In this document: positions 59,311 through 64,000 of the stretch, piece by piece
Layout: every line of letters starts with the position of its first letter
Numbering within the stretch: the first letter of the stretch is position 1
Assembly (NCBI GenBank): GCA_022747635.1
Contig: JAKTNV010000079.1
Location: forward strand, 1,134,501-1,198,500
Origin: Hetaerina americana
Lineage: Eukaryota; Arthropoda; Insecta; Odonata; Calopterygidae
Reading direction: 5' to 3'
Length of the DNA stretch: 64,000 bases
Notes under the pieces: generated by a model
Told to the model about the DNA's origin: nothing
What the model saw: the letters and a program-made list of their open reading frames with translations, nothing else
The model's database searches: none
Position numbers and translations under genes: made by a program

Positions 59311-61385
59311 TGTTATTGGCCTTAGCCCGGTCATATTCCTACGCTAATACCTACGCTATTTCAGTTTTTAAGACACTATAAATATATATTAGAAAGGTAA
59401 AGTGCAACTTATCCCTCCTATTAATATTAAGGATAATATATATTATAAATTCATATATTCAATACCTACTCCTGAGTTATTAGCAATCCATCACTTATTT
59501 ACGTATTATTATTAATATAAGGAGTTTTTCATAATGCTCATCTCCGACTATTTTGCGAAAATGGCTTACAAGATGATTTTGCGGATAACCAAAAAATTAC
59601 CAATGAAACTAAAAGGTCCTAGCCTATGTAATAGGTCTATTCATTACGTCTTCTTCCAAAGCATCGGTCATGAAAATGTGGAGCTAGTATTAGTCCTTGT
59701 TTTGTGGTAGATATCCATTTCCCTCGCATTAATACTTTCCAAATAGGAAAACTTATGCACCTTTGGCTCTGAACGTGGCAAAACCGTTACCTTGTTGAAA
59801 ATGTATTGAATAGTTGAGATTTTTTTGGATATTCACGTTTTTATAATCCAAGTAGGGAACACGTGGAAAAAATAAATTCCCTGCTAATTAATTGGATCGT
59901 ATGCATAATTATATAGGTATAAGTCAGATTATAGGAAATAAATAGTCACCAAAATATATGGCCATTTTGATCGGATTGATATCGTACATCAATCTGCATG
60001 GTCACCAAATTTATACGGTCGTTTACCTGGCAATTGTGACGGTCATTTTGTTGAAATTGCTAAAACTTTTGGGGAGAGAATCTCATGCGCTCAGGTGTAA
60101 ACATTGAGAACTGCCGTGAATATGAAATAAATTATTCATTCTCCGTATTTCTTGCCTCAGAAAATTGGATTAATAATTCAAAAAGTTATAAAATTCGTGA
60201 AGAATGGGAGCTTGAATATATCTTCTGTTTCGTGGAAGAGATGTGATACTATCTCATTTGCTGTGGTCCTAGCTAAGAAATAAAATTTTGAAAGACATCA
60301 TGTCTTTCAACGGAAACAATGATTATCATTTTTTATGAAACTGGCGCTCCGAAAATCAAAGTTGAAAATTGGATGTCACGGCAAATTTATTAAAATTGTG
60401 TTTTCATGATAGAAGCCAAGTTGTAAAAACTTGGTGTAAGAAATGTGTATTTAACGGAATTTCATTTAATTATTCGATGTGGGATGCTTCTAAATCATTA
60501 AATCATATAAATTTATTTAAATGATGTTCAAGTTTATATAACCCAATAGTTGTATTACCCAATCTGTAATTTCACTGAAGTTTACCCGACTAATGGCACT
60601 AAGACTATCCTAAATTGTTTTGTCGGTCCCAATTTTTTTTTCAAAATATCAAAAGTGCTCGCGGCTAAAAACACATTTCATAATTGATTACCGTCCATGA
60701 TATGTTGGCCACCCATGCAATAGAGTGATTTTGTTATTGCTGAATTGTGCCAAGGTCACTTGCTCGGTAATTATATCATTCAGAATAGTCTGGTTGTATC
60801 TTCCAGATGGCCGAATCGCTCATATTCTGTCGCAATGGTTGAAACCCAATCAGTTGATTTTTCAGCAGCGATATTCCTAATTTAAAGCAAAAAAATGTTC
60901 AGCAGATTCCAAGTTTGATGCAAGCGTAGTGCTAAGTCTGTAAATACAATAAAAAATCAGTGGTAAAAGTTATTATGCTCCTAGGAGATTCCAAAACCGA
61001 AATAGATTTGAATTTTAAGACGCATGCTTCTTTGTCGATGATTTTCCGATTGATTTTCTATGGGTAATTCCTCTAGTGGACAGATTTCACACATGACCAG
61101 TATCAGCACTTCATCGCAATTAAATAACAAATGGAACAATGAGTCGAAATCTTAAATTTATGCAATAAAGTTTTACTCCCTCTGAGATCGATAATTGAAG
61201 GTTAGAGATTCGGAAGGAAAACAATAATTGCATGATACAATTCGAGAGATCTTTGAGCCAAGGTCAAAGGTAAGGTAGCTTAGGTACACGTTTATTCTAA
61301 TGAAAATGTTTGCTTCTTCCGACACATATACAGTCTTAGAGCGTGTAGTGTCAAAAGACTTTTGACCTTTTTATTTGTTTTGTGG
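59311..61385. other. Non-coding, very AT-rich
   Basis: A small perfect hairpin (10-bp arms, 3-nt loop) lies at 60288-60310. No gene recognised. Confidence 0.45.
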
Positions 61386-61570
61386 CGTGATAGATTATTG
61401 AATTCGCTTGGTGGTGGGTTCGAATCTGGATGTCAAGATTCAGAGGGTTGGGTTTTTCGGGCAGAGATCTTCTTGGGAAAGGCGTTATACGGAAGGAACT
61501 GGTGACATGCTCTCATGTGTCAATTTAATTTACCGCAACGTTCATTGCGAGGCCTATTATTTTCGTATTT
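61386..61570 (+). mobile_element. tRNA-derived SINE family B, copy 5, decayed
   Basis: A decayed box A is followed by box B ggtgggttcgaatctgg. Body blocks follow: gggtttttcgggcagagatc, ggaaggaactggtgacatgc and a tgtgtcaatttaatttaccg stretch. The family end is not clear. Confidence 0.65.
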
Positions 61571-62590
61571 GAGTTTATAGATGTCGTAGTTATATGCTAA
61601 GCTATATAAGTATTGTCTGGTGTGGGATCACACTCCCAGCAGAAAACACTTGCAGTGGGTTCCAAGATATCTGCGCGCGAATTACTTACGTCAATGGGGT
61701 ATAATGTGCATGCAAGATGGCAACCTTATGTATATACCACTTCAATTTTTAATTGAGTAGAATTTTTTTGGCTGCTTACGAGTATTGATTCTTGACTTAA
61801 TGACTTCATCGCATATGTAGTGTTATTTCGAATAAATGTTGTCTGAGCGAGGTTATTGCAAAGATGTATTGAATACCACATTGCTTTGTGAATACAGGAT
61901 CGTTCTACTTCGAAATGGATCATAATTCAACTCAATTCAGGTTTTGACAGAGTAAGGTAAGCGAACTTTTTTGAGAAAATGATATCATGTTATATTTAAA
62001 ACCCACTGGAAACGATTGGAATAATATTAAATGGATAACCATCGGACTTTGAAAATGCCAAGATTCCCTTTTCGACTCACTCCCTGATCGTTAATCACCG
62101 TGGGTGATATTGCAGATTTCATTGAAAGTGAATGGAAAAAAGCAGTTACTGCGTTCTGATATTATACGGCAGAAAAAACTTTTTTGCAGAGAAATTTTCA
62201 AATATTTTTCTCTAGAATCGTGAATGCGATTAACATGAAAAGTGGTGGTATGCGGGTGTGCAGGCGTGTTCTCAAGGATGCAAAATCATTTGAGTACCAA
62301 GGGAGGCCACTCACTGCCTGAGGATGATAATGGGCAAGGTGGTGTTGGTCAAAAGCCACTATATATCACGATCGTTGGCTTGGAGAAGACCTTTGGCGAA
62401 GTCGGTTCAGAATCCCTGGAAAAATCTGGAATGGATAAAATCGATAGAAAAATAATCTAACAATTCTAACAGAACAAATTCGCCAAGTATAGAGCGAAAG
62501 ACGGAAAAAAATGAAATCCAAATTGAATGAAATATTATGACAAGGATACAACCTGTCGCCAGCTCCATACACCATATACTTAGAAAAAGA
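61571..62590. other. Non-coding
   Basis: A 72-codon plus frame (62242-62460) is unassigned. Nothing else is recognised. Confidence 0.4.
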
Positions 62591-62591
62591 A

Positions 62592-62660
<69 letters not shown>
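62591..62660. repeat. (TA)n microsatellite
   Basis: About 70 bp of TA repeat with one TACA interruption. Confidence 0.95.
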
Positions 62661-62663
<3 letters not shown>

Positions 62664-64000
62664 CTAATTTGTTGATAAGTTAGTCTAATTTATAATCTAG
62701 TTTGTGGAAGTTTAAGGTAAGTGAAAACATTCACGTGTGCTCTGGTGGTTAGAGACGTGCACATTTAGAAGAACAGAGCAGGGAAGAATACGAGTAAGAA
62801 TGCGAACGAGAAAGAATCGAAACTCCCGGAATCTGACACTTGAGCTGCATTCGCAGAATCAAATGGACAGAGAAAAGATGAAAGAGGTTTACAGAAGAGT
62901 GGTAGAAGGTTCCTCTTGATGCAAACTAATTCTTTGGTAAAGAATGGTCAGAGAGTTTGCGTACACTTTGTGACACATCGGATGTAACGGAAGCACAATA
63001 GAAGGGAAGCCACAACGAAAAATATCAGGACCCCAATACTTGGGCAAGATTGTTGGGGTGTAGGCAAGAAGAGTGACGAGGTTCCTAAGGACACCGGACT
63101 TGGACAGTGGAGATGAGAGAGTGCTGCCGTCTAGCCATCCTCAGATTAGTACAAGAATGCAGTTTCATGTAAATAAATTGTTTATGCTTATTTGATCGTT
63201 AAAAAATTTGCATATTCACCGATGGCCTTCACCTACTTCAATTTACTAAATTAACCTTGGAATTTTAGAGCCACTTTCAAAACCTTTCACGCCATTTTCA
63301 TCATTCAATTACTTAAACATTAAAGGTATGACTTAGATGTTTACCAGCTTTTCTACCGAGAAGTAATATGAATCGCGTACAACGCCATTAAATGACGTTT
63401 TAGCGAAATAAAAGATCAATAATCTACTGCGGCCATGAAAAGGTAAAAGACGTACCACGAATGATGTGACAGAATTCTTCGCGAGAATAATTCTTAACCT
63501 TCTACGCGTCGTTCCATTTCGCAAAGAGCAATTCGCAGGCTTGCTTTAAACTAACAATGCATCATCTAATATTGTGCTCTGTAGGACTCGCGGAAACGAG
63601 GAGTACTTATTTTCCGCACTGCGTGGAACAATATTTAAGATTGATAAGTTCAGTGTTAAAAAGGGATACGTTTATCATATTTTTCTGCGGGCTTTTTACT
63701 TTAAAGAAATTCAATTGTAACGAATTTTGGATCTTACTGTTCGCAAATGGAAAGAAAACTTTCATGCCCTTGAAATTAAAATTAAATCTGAGTTCTTTAC
63801 TTCTTAAATATTCTGTTCCTTTATTTATTATATGGCTGACTTTTATTGTGCAAAACCAATCGAGAACACCATTAACTATACATTAGAGTCATCTTTCGAC
63901 TGCTTTAAGCACTTTATTAATTTATTTACTCGGAAAATGTTAATTGCGGCGTAGAGCCTGAAATTTCACCGGGGAAAAGTTCACGTGAAAAAGTTGGTTT
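62661..64000. other. Non-coding, unrecognised
   Basis: Purine-rich plus-strand sequence at about 62740-63130 has short frames only. The rest is AT-rich. The 109-codon frame at 63557-63886 resembles nothing I know. Confidence 0.4.

Noticed and set aside
60288..60310. 10-bp-arm hairpin as an RNA gene
   Set aside because: Too short; such palindromes are common by chance in AT-rich DNA.

Overview
This window is TE-rich, low-GC, repeat-dense animal DNA with no host gene that I can recognise. The mix of elements suggests an arthropod, probably an insect with a large genome, but the species cannot be fixed from sequence alone. That mix is mariner fragments, RTE-type and CR1/Jockey-type LINE relics, three tRNA-derived SINE families, Penelope-like fragments and long (TA)n tracts. 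It reads as intergenic or intronic DNA: there are no bacterial-style operons, no rRNA, no stand-alone tRNA gene and no CRISPR array. Apart from decayed transposon ORFs, the open frames are short and unrecognised.

Layout. At 0.8-2.0 kb a 751-bp internally deleted mariner, with near-perfect inverted ends and a TA duplication, sits inside an older mariner relic of another lineage. At 2.28 kb there is an almost perfect 29-bp-arm hairpin. From 3.3 to 6.9 kb a CR1/Jockey-like LINE lies on the minus strand. A retroposed repeat (family D, 17-bp target duplication) split it, and a tRNA-SINE (family A) sits where most of its reverse transcriptase is missing. At 8.0 kb there is a plausible core promoter. 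At 8.7-9.1 kb two family C SINE copies lie head to head around a 146-bp fragment (family F, 12-bp target duplication) that carries a hammerhead-ribozyme-like core. A LINE RT with both catalytic aspartates mutated to glycine lies at 9.4-10.2 kb. RTE pieces lie at 10.85-11.6, 11.9-12.2, 13.5-13.8, 21.3-22.4, 24.6-25.0, 25.3-27.1, 33.8-35.2 and 42.1-42.8 kb. The 33.8-kb copy is nearly intact in its RT and is flanked by (TA)n. Family B SINEs lie at 19.3, 28.6, 32.9, 39.6 and 61.4 kb. The stretch 45.6-62.5 kb is mostly featureless to me, apart from a 44-bp-arm pre-miRNA-like hairpin at 52.2 kb and two very short repeat fragments.

How the parts relate. The window is a layered transposon graveyard. 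The young layer is RTE family A, the mini-mariner and SINE family A. The older layer is the CR1-like LINE, the LINE at 9.4 kb, RTE family B and the older mariner. The LINEs are the likely past source of retrotransposition activity for the SINEs. I did not find a convincing new multi-gene system. The observations most worth testing are the hammerhead-like cores in the D and F repeats, the 52.2-kb hairpin, the 2.28-kb foldback and the 8.0-kb promoter with a possible short first exon.
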